A DNA stretch of 64,000 nt from Amycolatopsis umgeniensis. Its GTDB lineage: Bacteria > Actinomycetota > Actinomycetes > Mycobacteriales > Pseudonocardiaceae. The translations under genes and the position numbers were made by a program. The notes beneath the pieces were generated by a model. The model was not told the origin of the DNA, did no database searches, and was given only the letters and a program-made list of their open reading frames with translations. Below, piece by piece: positions 8,150 to 16,256 of this stretch. Where the stretch lies: contig NZ_JACHMX010000001.1 of NCBI RefSeq assembly GCF_014205155.1, positions 1,426,001-1,490,000 on the forward strand, given 5' to 3'. Positions within the stretch are counted from its first letter, which is position 1. Each line of letters starts with the position of its first letter.

Positions 8150-8836
8150 TCAGCCCTTCCGGATGTTGACGATGGTGTCGTTCCAGCGGAACTGGCCGTT
8201 GCTGCGGTACTGGTTGTAGTTCCAGGTCTGGTAGCGCTGGTAAGTCGGCCACGGGTCGCCGACCATGATCGACTGGTTCGCCGAGTCGTAGCCGTAGATG
8301 ACCTCGGCGTGGCCGCCGCCGGAGGTCCAGTAGATCCCCGTCAGGTTCAGGATCCCGGCGTCGACCTGGCTGACGACCGAGTTGAACCCGATGGGCCCGC
8401 CCGCGTCCTGCGCGGAGAAGCCGGTACCGCGGAAACCGCGCACGATCTCGGGGATCTGGGCCGCCTGGTTCGGGCAGTACCCGGCCGACGTCCCCTTGCC
8501 CGCCGCGCAGAACTGGGCCTGCGTGGCGGTGCCGCCCTGCGACCGCTCGATGCTCGAACCGTCCGCGGCCCAGCACCACTGGTTCTGCTGCTGCACCTGC
8601 TGGGTGTAGTTCAGCTGCTTGGAGGCGGCCGTCGCGGCGACCGTCATCGCGGTCCCCGCCACCGGCGCGATTTCCCGCACCTGGGTGTGGGTCTGGGTCT
8701 GGATCAGGCCGTTCGGCCGGTCTCCGCCGGCGCCGGGCTGCGCGAGGGCGGTGGCGGGCAACATGCCGAGCACCAACACGGCGGCTCCGGTCGCCAGTAC
8801 GGCGCGGGTCACCCGCCCGCTCGATAGGCTCTTCAC
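8150..8836 (-). CDS. Secreted papain-like cysteine protease
   Basis: The 228-aa precursor has a clear signal peptide ending ATALAQPGA. The mature part shows the papain-like set used in bacterial C39/C70-like proteases: catalytic Cys in QQNQWCWAADG, His in GGGHAEVIYGYD, then GDPWP near the end. A second Cys pair (FCAAG, GYCPN) may form a disulfide. I start at GTG 8836, preceded by AAAGGAGACA; an upstream in-frame start would bury the signal peptide. It is first gene of a two-gene operon with the anchored partner downstream. Substrate unknown. Confidence 0.83.
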   Translation of the reverse strand: MKSLSSGRVTRAVLATGAAVLVLGMLPATALAQPGAGGDRPNGLIQTQTHTQVREIAPVAGTAMTVAATAASKQLNYTQQVQQQNQWCWAADGSSIERSQGGTATQAQFCAAGKGTSAGYCPNQAAQIPEIVRGFRGTGFSAQDAGGPIGFNSVVSQVDAGILNLTGIYWTSGGGHAEVIYGYDSANQSIMVGDPWPTYQRYQTWNYNQYRSNGQFRWNDTIVNIRKG

Positions 8837-9057
8837 AGATGTCTCCTTTGACAGGGGGATGGGGAGGGCACGGCGACCGGACGGACTGCTCCGGCCGTGA
8901 TCACCGTGCGCCGCCCCGTCTCCGGGGACAACGCCCTTGCCTGGCATGGGAGAAACGCTGTGATCGTTCACAGGGGCCCACGGCGGGGAAGACCCTGTCG
9001 TCGCGCAAGATTCACTGCCCGTTCACAAAGGATGTGAATCCGCCACGGAGCCTCGGC
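8837..9057. promoter_or_regulatory. Protease promoter region with two inverted repeats
   Basis: These 221 bp lie upstream of the protease and downstream of the cyclase stop. Two perfect palindromes are present: CTGTGA-N4-TCACAG at 8958-8973 and TTCACA-N5-TGTGAA at 9022-9038. Both carry TGTGA/TCACA half-sites but neither has the Crp spacing, so the binding protein is unknown. Confidence 0.45.
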
Positions 9058-10620
9058 TCAAGACCTCGGTGTCGCGAGGGTGGTGGGCCGGCTACGGCCA
9101 CGCAAGGTGACGTCCTCCGTCGCCTTCCACTGTCCGGCCTCGGCCTCGTCCGCCGACTCGATCGCCGTCCACGAGGCGAGCAGCCGGGCTTCGACGTTCT
9201 TCGCCAGTTCGGTCAGCCGGGCGGCTTCGTTGACCGGGTCGCCGATCACCGTGTACTCGAACCGCCGCGGGTCGCCGACGTTCCCGGCGACCACCTCGCC
9301 CGTCGCCACGCCGATCCCGGCCGGGCATTCCGGCACCTCCGCGGCCAGCCTGCGCCCGATCGCGCGGGCCGCGGACAGCGCGAGGGTCGCGTGGTCGTCC
9401 AGCCGCACCGGTGCGCCGAAGATCGCGAGCGCGGCGTCCCCGACGAACTTGTTGACCAGCCCGTGGTTGCGGTCGACCTCGTCGACCACCACCGCGAAAA
9501 ACCGGTTGAGCAGGCCGACGACCTCCTCGGGCGGACGGCTCGCGGCCAGCGCCGTCGAGCCGATCAGATCGACGAACAACACCGAAACCGTCCGCACCGT
9601 GCCGCCGAGTTCCGCGGACGTGCGCATCGCTTCGATCGCGACGTCCTCGCCGACATGCCTGCCGAACAGGTCCCGCAAACGTTCGCGTTCGGCGAGACCG
9701 ACGGCCATCCCGTTGAAACCCGCCTGCAGCAGACCGAGCTCGGTACCGTCGTAGACCGGGATCTCCACGGCGAAGTCACCGGCCCGCACCCGGCCGAGCG
9801 CGTGCTGCACCGACCGGATCGGGTTCACCACGGCGCGGGCGGTGAACACCGTCACCAGCAGGCCGAAGCACAGCACCACCAGACCGAGCGCGACGACCGA
9901 GACGGCGAGCTTCGTGGTCGACACGTCGCCGCGCGCCCACGCCAGCACCGCCGTGACCACCAGCCCGGCCACCGGCACCCCGGTGCCGAGGCACCAGAAC
10001 AGCAGCATCCGCAGGTTGACCCCGCCACTCAGCGGCCGCGCGGGCGAGGTCCCCGCCAAGGCCAGTGCCGCGTACGGCCGGAGGATGAACTCCCCGGCCA
10101 GATAAGCGATCGCGCAGACGACCACGCCCGCGAACGCGACGACGAGCAGCTCGGTCAGCACGACCCGCGGCTGCACCAGCGCGGCCAGCAGGCCGAACAC
10201 CCCGGTCGCCACACCCCACAGCACGGCCTGGACCAAGGTCAGGCGCAACGGGACACGGAGACTGGCGGCGCGCTCCGCGTCGGTCGGCGTCCGGCCCTCG
10301 GCCGCCCAGCGCAACGTCCGCAGCGCGCCGCGAGTGCCCCACAGCGCGCCCACGACCACGGCGGAGACGACATAGACGGGGACGGCGATCGCGGTGACCC
10401 GCACGAGCTCGCTGGACATGCCGGGCGACGGCATGAGCAGCACCGCCAGCCCGACCACGACCAGCGCGCCGATGACGTTGGTCGCGATCAGCGTCCCGGT
10501 GAGCAGTCCCTGGACGCGGCGGCGCAATACGGCCGTGTCCTGATCGAGCGGACCGAGCAGCCAGGAGCCGAACGGCCCTTGCCCGCGGTCCCGAGCAGTG
10601 GAGTCCTTGACTGGTCGCAC
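9058..10620 (-). CDS. Membrane class III adenylate/guanylate cyclase with HAMP domain
   Basis: The 520-aa protein has six predicted membrane helices in the first 250 residues, a HAMP linker (about 263-320) and a class III cyclase domain. Metal-binding aspartates are present in VLFVDLIGST (about 345) and FVGDAALAIFG (about 393), followed by GIGVATGEVVAGNVG and YTVIGDPVNEAARL, so it looks catalytically competent. The layout matches mycobacterial Rv1318c/Rv3645-type cyclases that make cAMP. I chose GTG 10620 (MRPVKDS), preceded by GGCGGG; several upstream starts are possible. It is separated from the methyltransferase gene by 59 bp. Confidence 0.88.
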   Translation of the reverse strand: MRPVKDSTARDRGQGPFGSWLLGPLDQDTAVLRRRVQGLLTGTLIATNVIGALVVVGLAVLLMPSPGMSSELVRVTAIAVPVYVVSAVVVGALWGTRGALRTLRWAAEGRTPTDAERAASLRVPLRLTLVQAVLWGVATGVFGLLAALVQPRVVLTELLVVAFAGVVVCAIAYLAGEFILRPYAALALAGTSPARPLSGGVNLRMLLFWCLGTGVPVAGLVVTAVLAWARGDVSTTKLAVSVVALGLVVLCFGLLVTVFTARAVVNPIRSVQHALGRVRAGDFAVEIPVYDGTELGLLQAGFNGMAVGLAERERLRDLFGRHVGEDVAIEAMRTSAELGGTVRTVSVLFVDLIGSTALAASRPPEEVVGLLNRFFAVVVDEVDRNHGLVNKFVGDAALAIFGAPVRLDDHATLALSAARAIGRRLAAEVPECPAGIGVATGEVVAGNVGDPRRFEYTVIGDPVNEAARLTELAKNVEARLLASWTAIESADEAEAGQWKATEDVTLRGRSRPTTLATPRS

Positions 10621-10679
10621 CCGTACCCGCCGTTCGCCTGGTTTGAGTGAACGACTGTACACCGAAAACGCCGCCGGAG

Positions 10680-11483
10680 TCAGCGGACGGTGCCGGAGCC
10701 GATCAGCGTGGTGGCGTCGAGCTCGGTCACGCCCCCTTCGCGCAAGGAATCGAGGTACCGCTCGCGCACCTGCTCGACGACGCCGGGTTCCAAATCGGAG
10801 AGAAGGCCCCGGAAGCCGGACCCGATGATGACCAGCCACGCCACTTCGGGCGTCATGGTCAGCCGCAGTTCGTCGACCACGACGTCCACATCGGACAAAC
10901 CACGCGCGGAAAGCCATTCGGCGTAGGCCCCGGCCTGGTTGATCCGGTCGATCAGCCCGGGCTCACGCTCCGGCGGCGGCGCGGAATCGGTCACCTCGGC
11001 CATCGCACGACCGACGTGGCGGCCCGCGGTCACCATGGATCCGCCGCGCCAGATGGTGAACACGGCCCGCCCGCCGGGCCGGACCCGGCTGATCAGCCGT
11101 TCGGTGCCGTCCGTCATGTCGGGGAAGAAGAAGATGCCGAGCGCGGACAGCACCGCGTCGTAACCGCCGGTTTCCCATGCCGTCGCGTCGGCTTCGTGCG
11201 CGCGAAGCTGCGGCAAGTCCGCCGACAGGCGGCGCAACTCGCCGATCATCGGACCGGAGAGGTCGAGCGCGTCGACCACGCCGCCCGCGCCGACCGCCCG
11301 CGCCGCCGGGATCGCCGACGCCCCGGTGCCACAACAGGCGTCGAGGACGCGGTTTCCCGGACCGAGTCCGGCGGCCGCCACCGTGGCCGCGCCGATCGGC
11401 TCCCACAGATGGCGTCCGAGCGCGGCGAAATCGGCCGCGGCCTCGTCGAAGGCGCGCTGCGTGCCGATCTTGCGAGAAGACAT
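10680..11483 (-). CDS. Class I SAM-dependent methyltransferase
   Basis: A 267-aa soluble enzyme with a Methyltransf_11/25-type Rossmann core: VLDACCGTGASAIPAA (motif I, about 45-60), VDALDLSGPMI (motif II), AHEADAT and FTIWRGG. The C-terminal 100 residues form a cap. Substrate cannot be read from the sequence. The start ATG 11483 lacks a ribosome site, and a TATCGT -10-like box lies about six bases upstream, so the mRNA may be leaderless. It is divergent from the small secreted protein gene. Confidence 0.82.
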   Translation of the reverse strand: MSSRKIGTQRAFDEAAADFAALGRHLWEPIGAATVAAAGLGPGNRVLDACCGTGASAIPAARAVGAGGVVDALDLSGPMIGELRRLSADLPQLRAHEADATAWETGGYDAVLSALGIFFFPDMTDGTERLISRVRPGGRAVFTIWRGGSMVTAGRHVGRAMAEVTDSAPPPEREPGLIDRINQAGAYAEWLSARGLSDVDVVVDELRLTMTPEVAWLVIIGSGFRGLLSDLEPGVVEQVRERYLDSLREGGVTELDATTLIGSGTVR

Positions 11484-11554
11484 GCCGCGACGATATCCGT
11501 TTTCGCCCGTACAGCGGGCGAAGCGCGCACCGCTTCCGCCCTAACGTGACCGGT
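11484..11554. promoter_or_regulatory. Short divergent promoter region with two leaderless-type starts
   Basis: Only 71 bp separate the two ATGs. A TATCGT box lies about six bases before the minus-strand ATG, and TAACGT at 11542-11547 lies seven bases before the plus-strand ATG. Neither gene has a Shine-Dalgarno sequence. Both spacings fit transcription starting at or next to the start codon. Confidence 0.4.
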
Positions 11555-11806
11555 ATGAGGAAAACACTGCTCGCGCTGCTCGGTGCGGCCGCCGTCCTGG
11601 GCACGATCGCCACCCCCGCCTCCGCGACCACTCGAGAGACCAGGGAGTTCGTCGGCCACGGGTCGAGCGACTTCGGCCTCGAACTCATCTACGCCAGACA
11701 TGACGCCAGGAACCGGGCGACCTGGGCCGGTTTCACGGACTGCGAGGAGTACGACAAGATCCTTTTCCCTTACAACGCGACGGTTTATTGGCGCTGTACG
11801 CGCTGA
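11555..11806 (+). CDS. Small secreted protein, 83 aa
   Basis: The sequence starts MRKTLLALLGAAAVLG with a signal peptide ending ATPASAT, leaving a mature protein of about 58 residues. The mature part carries two cysteines (FTDCEEYD and YWRCTR) that could form one disulfide, and several aromatic residues. I do not recognise the family. Start chosen at ATG 11555 because it begins exactly at the signal peptide. It ends 37 nt before the peroxiredoxin gene. Confidence 0.68.
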   Translation: MRKTLLALLGAAAVLGTIATPASATTRETREFVGHGSSDFGLELIYARHDARNRATWAGFTDCEEYDKILFPYNATVYWRCTR

Positions 11807-11843
11807 GACCAATCCGGCCGCCGCCGGGCTCCGAAAGCCGGAC

Positions 11844-12305
11844 ATGGACCAAGGAGACCTCGCCCCGGACTTCACCCTGCCCGACGACACCGGCCAGGAC
11901 CGCACACTGTCGGACTTTCTGTCCACCGGCCCGGTCGTGCTGTTCTTCTATCCCGCCGCGATGACCGGCGGCTGCACCGCGGAGAGCTGTCACTTCCGCG
12001 ACTTGGCCGCGGAATTCGGCGAGGTCGGCGCCCACCGCGTCGGGATCAGCCCGGACGGCGTCACCAAACAGCGTGAATTCTCGACCCTGCACGGTTTCGA
12101 CTACCCGTTGTTGTCCGATGTGGACGGTGCCGTCGCCAAGCAGTTCGGCGTCTGGCGCAGGTTCAGCCCGCTGCACGCCAAACGGCGCACCTTCGTGATC
12201 GACACCGACCGCAAGGTCCTCGAGGTGATCAAGAGCGAACTGAAGTTCGACGTCCACGCGGACAAGGCGCTCGCGGCCCTGCGCGAACGGACGACCACCG
12301 CCTAG
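11844..12305 (+). CDS. Peroxiredoxin, Bcp/PrxQ type
   Basis: The 153-aa thiol peroxidase contains the PrxQ arrangement: peroxidatic and resolving cysteines spaced C-x4-C in TGGCTAESCHF, the FFYP strand before them, and the C-terminal FVIDTDRKV. The usual TPGCT motif has Gly instead of Pro before the Gly-Cys. It reduces hydroperoxides in the cytosol using thioredoxin. Its TAG stop shares the tetranucleotide CTAG with the convergent MerR gene. An AAAGCCGGAC precedes ATG 11844. Confidence 0.88.
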   Translation: MDQGDLAPDFTLPDDTGQDRTLSDFLSTGPVVLFFYPAAMTGGCTAESCHFRDLAAEFGEVGAHRVGISPDGVTKQREFSTLHGFDYPLLSDVDGAVAKQFGVWRRFSPLHAKRRTFVIDTDRKVLEVIKSELKFDVHADKALAALRERTTTA

Positions 12306-12994
12306 GGCCTGTCCTGCGCGGCGATGAGCGAAAGCGCGGCGGTGCCGTCGAAAAGCGCTCGCGAGCGGGCCGTGATGCCGGCGTCCCGGACGGCGAGCGC
12401 GGAGGCGACGTCCTCCAGCCGCCGGGATCGCCGCAGCTCCGGCATGAGCGCGCGAAGGGGTGCGACGCGGTACCCGGCCAGCCTCAGCTGGTGCACGATC
12501 CGCGCGTCCCGCACCTGGGACGGCGTGTACCGCCGCGTCCCCCGCTGATCGCGGCCGGGGACGACGAGCCGCTCGGCGTCCCAGTGCCGCAGCGTCGACG
12601 GACGCAGGCCGAGCGCCGACGCGAGTTCGGAGACGCTCATCGAGTCCGAACCGCGCACGTCCTCGATCGGTTCGCCGGAGATCACCCGGACGGCTTCCCT
12701 CGCCTCTCGCAGGTCCGCTCGTTCGGCGTCGAGACCGGCGTGGGCCGCGTCGAGGAGCGCGAGCACCTCGGCGAACGGGCCGCGATGCAGGGCGCGGACG
12801 ATCTTCTTGGCCTCGACGGGCCCCACCCCGGCGGCGAGCGCGTGATAGGCCAGCGCGGACCGGAGATGGATCTCGCCGTAGCTCCGGTAACCCGTGTCCG
12901 ACCGCGTCGCCGCCGGGAGCACGCCGTCGCGTTCGAGGTTGCGGATCTGCTGGACGGAGTACCCCGCCCGCCGCGCGACAGCCGCGGTGCGCAT
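12302..12994 (-). CDS. Tandem-MerR transcriptional regulator (TioE-like), copy 1
   Basis: This 230-aa protein carries two MerR-type helix-turn-helix units in one chain: VARRAGYSVQQIRNLERDGVLPA at the N-terminus and MSVSELASALGLRPSTLRHW from about residue 123, each followed by the GYRSY/TRRYT wing. There is no metal-binding cysteine cluster, so it is not a metal sensor. I start at ATG 12994; GTG 13024 would add 10 residues. It shares layout and key residues with the protein at 13561-14292. It is divergent from the DUF6194 gene and probably controls it or itself. Confidence 0.8.
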   Translation of the reverse strand: MRTAAVARRAGYSVQQIRNLERDGVLPAATRSDTGYRSYGEIHLRSALAYHALAAGVGPVEAKKIVRALHRGPFAEVLALLDAAHAGLDAERADLREAREAVRVISGEPIEDVRGSDSMSVSELASALGLRPSTLRHWDAERLVVPGRDQRGTRRYTPSQVRDARIVHQLRLAGYRVAPLRALMPELRRSRRLEDVASALAVRDAGITARSRALFDGTAALSLIAAQDRP

Positions 12995-13080
12995 TCCGGC
13001 CGATTTGAGACTTGACACCTTCACCCCGTCGAAAACATCGCCGAACCCTCCACCAGCACTTTAATGTGACGCTTGAGTAC

Positions 13081-13557
13081 ATGACCATCGAAGAGATCAT
13101 CGGCTTCGTCTCCGGCCTCGACGGCGTCCTGGCCCTCACCCCGGCACCCGGCGACGACTGGCCGGAGCTCAGCTGGGGCGACGCGTTCTTCTACTACTCA
13201 CCCGATGGCGTCGTCCCTGCGAACGTCCAGCCCTTCGCGACTGTCGTGACCAAGAACTATCCCGGCGACGAGGCCTCGCGCCTGGACCGGCCGGACACAT
13301 TCCGCGTGAACATCCACGCCGGGAAGGAGGAGTTCACCCGGCGGCTCGGCCGGACACCTCGGGAACCGGCCGAAACCGACCCCGGCGTCGCCGACACCGT
13401 GATCGCCCATCCCGTGTACGGGACCGCGGGCTGGCTGGCGGTGGTGAACCCGGCATCGCGGACCGAAGAGGCCACCCGCGAACTACTCGGCACGGCGTAC
13501 GGGCTGGCCCGCGCCCGGTACGAACGACGGGCGGAGCCTGGTCGCGATTATCGTTGA
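13081..13557 (+). CDS. DUF6194 family protein
   Basis: A 158-aa soluble protein beginning MTIEEIIGFVSGLDGV, with the family-like pattern WGDAFFYYSPDG, PFATVVTKNYPGDEAS, FRVNIHAGKEEF and HPVYGTAGWLAVVNP. This matches the DUF6194 proteins of actinomycetes as I remember them; no activity is known to me. Two tandem-MerR regulators flank it: one divergent upstream, the other starting 3 nt after its stop. This suggests a small self-regulated module. Confidence 0.75.
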   Translation: MTIEEIIGFVSGLDGVLALTPAPGDDWPELSWGDAFFYYSPDGVVPANVQPFATVVTKNYPGDEASRLDRPDTFRVNIHAGKEEFTRRLGRTPREPAETDPGVADTVIAHPVYGTAGWLAVVNPASRTEEATRELLGTAYGLARARYERRAEPGRDYR

Positions 13558-13560
13558 CCG

Positions 13561-14292
13561 GTGGGCCGAAACCTTCAAACCCGCGAGCGGCTGAGGCCGG
13601 TCGATCTGGCGCGTGAGCACGGTCTGTCGACACAGGCCGTCCGCAACTACGAGGCGGACGGAATCCTGCCTGCCGCCGAACGCGGCCCGCACGGCTACCG
13701 CGCCTACACACCGTTGCACGCGCAGGCCTTGCGCGCGTTCCTCGCCCTGCTGCCGGGGCACGGCCACGCGACGGCGGCGTCGATCATGGAGGCGGTCAAC
13801 CGGGGCGCGATCGAGGAGGCGCTGCGGCTCGTCGACGAGAGTCACGCCCAGCTGCTCGACGACCGCCGCACCCTCCAGGCCGTCGCGGCCGCGCTCCGCG
13901 ATCTCGAGCCCGTGCCGCAGGAGCGGGGCGACCTGTTCGTCGGCCCGCTGTCGCGGAAACTCGGCGTCCGGCCCGCGACCCTGCGGAAATGGGAACACGC
14001 GGGCCTTCTCCGGCCAGAACGTGACCCGCGCACCGGTTACCGCGTCTACAGCGCGGCCGACGTGCGCGACGCCAAGCTGACCCATCAGCTCAGGCGGGGC
14101 GGCTATCTCCTGGAGCGGATCGCGCCGCTGATCGAGCAGGTCCGCTCGGCCGGAGGTGTCGTGCCGCTGGAGTCGACCCTGCACGACTGGCACACCCGGC
14201 TCGCGGCCAGGGGACGCGCCCTGCTCTCCGGTGCCGCCGCGCTGGACGCCTACCTCGACGAGGCGCGGCCAGCTCAGAGCGGCTCCAAATAG
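13561..14292 (+). CDS. Tandem-MerR transcriptional regulator (TioE-like), copy 2
   Basis: The 243-aa product has two MerR helix-turn-helix units: LAREHGLSTQAVRNYEADG near residue 20 and LSRKLGVRPATLRKWEHAG near 135, with HGYRAYT and TGYRVYS wings. It is a diverged paralogue of the protein at 12302-12994. GTG 13561 starts 3 nt after the DUF6194 stop, so it is translationally coupled. The 3' end overlaps the convergent gene at 14274 by 19 nt. The effector is unknown. Confidence 0.83.
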   Translation: MGRNLQTRERLRPVDLAREHGLSTQAVRNYEADGILPAAERGPHGYRAYTPLHAQALRAFLALLPGHGHATAASIMEAVNRGAIEEALRLVDESHAQLLDDRRTLQAVAAALRDLEPVPQERGDLFVGPLSRKLGVRPATLRKWEHAGLLRPERDPRTGYRVYSAADVRDAKLTHQLRRGGYLLERIAPLIEQVRSAGGVVPLESTLHDWHTRLAARGRALLSGAAALDAYLDEARPAQSGSK

Positions 14293-14684
14293 GTCCTCTC
14301 CGCCCAGTCGTCGTCACCGTCGTCGTCGGGGAGATCCCGGTGGCGGGTGGGCGCCGGGGTGGCCAGTTCGCGTAATTCGGCGACGGCGGCGTCGACGTCC
14401 ATCTCGGCGAGCTCGCCGACCTGCTGTTCCAACCCGGCCCAGGCGTCGGCGGTGAGCCGCTGCCGCTGTTCGGCGGGCACCGCGTCGATCACTCGCCACA
14501 GCTCTCGCGCGTCCTGGACGAATTCGTCCAGGACCGGGCCGTGCGCCAGCAGTTCGTGCGGCTGACGCCGTCCGGCGAGCACCTCCCCGGCGAAGTCGCC
14601 GGCGGCACCACCGGTCGCCGCCAGCAGCCGCATCATCGTCCGCCGGACCTGTTCGCCCCGCTCCGCTTCGAAAGGATCGTCCAT
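14274..14684 (-). CDS. Small acidic protein, second gene of an ESX-like pair
   Basis: A 136-aa soluble, strongly acidic protein (ending HRDLPDDDGDDDWAERTYLEPL) with a helical N-terminal two-thirds. I know no family. Its ATG lies 2 nt after the stop of the WXG-like gene upstream, so the two are translated together. That makes a partner, chaperone or co-secreted protein of the ESX-like product the most likely role (inference). Confidence 0.7.
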   Translation of the reverse strand: MDDPFEAERGEQVRRTMMRLLAATGGAAGDFAGEVLAGRRQPHELLAHGPVLDEFVQDARELWRVIDAVPAEQRQRLTADAWAGLEQQVGELAEMDVDAAVAELRELATPAPTRHRDLPDDDGDDDWAERTYLEPL

Positions 14685-14686
14685 CG

Positions 14687-15916
14687 TCACAGCAGCACTC
14701 GCTTGTCCTTGGCGGGGCATTTCGCGTCGCGGTGCTCGTAACCGCCCGGCCACTGCGGCGCTTCGCCCATGGCCCTGGTGGCTTCGAGGAGATCGTCGAT
14801 CGCCACTCCCCGCGCGAACTCGTGGGCCAGCCCGAGCAGGAGGCTGATCTCCGTCTGCAGGGCGCTGATGGTCTCGCTGAAGGACAGCACCAGGTGGATC
14901 AGCCCGAGGATCTCGCCGTCCTTGACGAACTTGACGAGATCGCCGCCTCGGCCGATCTCGGCGAGGACCTCGCTGATGACGTCCGCCAGCCGGAGCCCGC
15001 GCCGCACCGCGAGGCTCTTGCCCTTGGTGAGGATCAGCAGCGCGATGTCGATGGCCGAGCTGACGAAATGGCGGATGCCCTGCATCAGGTGGTAGGCGAC
15101 CCGTGCGAGCGCCTGGATGACCTGGCTCGCGCCGCTGAAGTAGCGCGCCAGTCCGACGACGCTGTCGTGATAGGCCGCCAGCCAGTTCTTGGCCTGGTCG
15201 GCCGCCTCCCCGGTCCACGGTTCCTGGATCCCGAACCGGCCCTGGTTGATGTTGAGCGCGATGTTCTCGAAGCCCGCCCCGGCGTCGGCGTAGAGCACGG
15301 CCTGCCGCTGCAGCAGGCTCCAATCGCCGACCAGCGCGTCGGCGATCATGGTGATGAAGTCCTTGTCGGCGCCGCTCAGTGTCTTGATCAGCTCGGCGAC
15401 GTCGCCCAGGGACCCGCCGAGACCCAGCAGTTCCTCGGCCTTCTTCTCCGCCTGCACCGGCCACCAGGCCGGATTGTCGATCTGCGCCTGATCGGGCCCG
15501 TTGTAGCCGACGGGGACCGCGTCGCGGAACGACGCCGCGCCCGCCGGGTCGCGCACTTCGTCCACCGGGACCCGCACGGCGTCCGGCTCCGGGTTGAGCC
15601 GGTCCAGCAGTTCCGCCGCCGTCCGGTCGACCACGCCGTACCAATGCGCCACGCAACGAAGCTCGTGCCCGACTCCGCTCGCGAGGTCGGCCGCGTACCG
15701 CGACTGGCTCATCGCCATCCGCTGCCACTCGTCGAGCTTCGGCCAGGCGTTGGCCAGGAACCCCTCCCCCCGTTCGGTGTCGAAGCCGCCCCCACCGCCG
15801 AGCACGCGGTCGAAACACTCGCGGAAGTCGTCGGCACCCGCCCCGGCCCGCACCACCAGATCACCGAGCCCCCGAACCGCCGCGGGGTCCACCGAGAACC
15901 CTTGTCCTGCTCGCAT
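14687..15916 (-). CDS. ESX-like (WXG-domain) secreted-protein candidate, 409 aa
   Basis: The product is largely helical. It begins with a roughly 100-residue helical bundle of the type seen at the N-terminus of T7SS-associated proteins, and has a second WXG-like hairpin with EPWTGEAADQAKNWLAAYHDS near residue 230. A hydrophobic stretch (about 280-310) could be membrane-associated. There is no Sec signal peptide and no toxin domain I recognise at the C-terminus. ATG 15916 is preceded by GAGGGG. It is first of a two-gene operon. Confidence 0.66.
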   Translation of the reverse strand: MRAGQGFSVDPAAVRGLGDLVVRAGAGADDFRECFDRVLGGGGGFDTERGEGFLANAWPKLDEWQRMAMSQSRYAADLASGVGHELRCVAHWYGVVDRTAAELLDRLNPEPDAVRVPVDEVRDPAGAASFRDAVPVGYNGPDQAQIDNPAWWPVQAEKKAEELLGLGGSLGDVAELIKTLSGADKDFITMIADALVGDWSLLQRQAVLYADAGAGFENIALNINQGRFGIQEPWTGEAADQAKNWLAAYHDSVVGLARYFSGASQVIQALARVAYHLMQGIRHFVSSAIDIALLILTKGKSLAVRRGLRLADVISEVLAEIGRGGDLVKFVKDGEILGLIHLVLSFSETISALQTEISLLLGLAHEFARGVAIDDLLEATRAMGEAPQWPGGYEHRDAKCPAKDKRVLL

Positions 15917-16256
15917 CCACGCCCCTCATTCCCCGGAAGTACCCGTTCGACGTCAGCGAAGCTTGACAGGTTGCCGTCAGATGTCACATCACTCGAACGG
16001 AGCAATCCGTCCGGCGACGCGGAATTCGACGATGACACCTTTGAGACAACGACACTTTCCACACAATCGAATACGCAGGCGATTCACGTTTTTCGCATAC
16101 GAAAGTAGGACCGGTTCGGCGGAACCTACTTTCGGCGCTACGACACGATAGTCAGCCGCTCGTAATCTGCGTGACGTCGAGATGAACCGCCCGGTCCCTG
16201 CCATTTCCAACTTATTCCGGCGGTTCGTCATTCCCTCCTTACCAAAGGAAATTCGC
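15917..16256. promoter_or_regulatory. 340-bp divergent intergenic region before the streptogrisin-type protease
   Basis: An A/T-rich stretch by local standards. For the rightward protease a candidate promoter is ACGACA at 16140-16145 and TAATCT at 16163-16168, with a 17-bp spacer. Upstream of it is a hairpin at 16100-16133, listed separately. A few start codons occur, but no convincing gene. Confidence 0.45.
16100..16133. promoter_or_regulatory. Hairpin CGAAAGTA...TACTTTCG upstream of the protease promoter
   Basis: Outer arms CGAAAGTAGG and CCTACTTTCG enclose an inner GGTTC-ggcg-GAACC stem; the two stems share the central CC bases. It could be an operator or a terminator for read-through into the protease gene. 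No T-tract follows. Confidence 0.5.

Noticed and set aside
8958..8973. Crp (cAMP receptor) site
   Set aside because: Half-sites fit but the spacer is 4 nt, not the 6 nt of TGTGA-N6-TCACA; kept only as an unassigned palindrome.
13025..13080. Classic 19-bp-spaced MerR operator
   Set aside because: TTGACA is present near 13012 but no convincing symmetric site between -35 and -10 was found.
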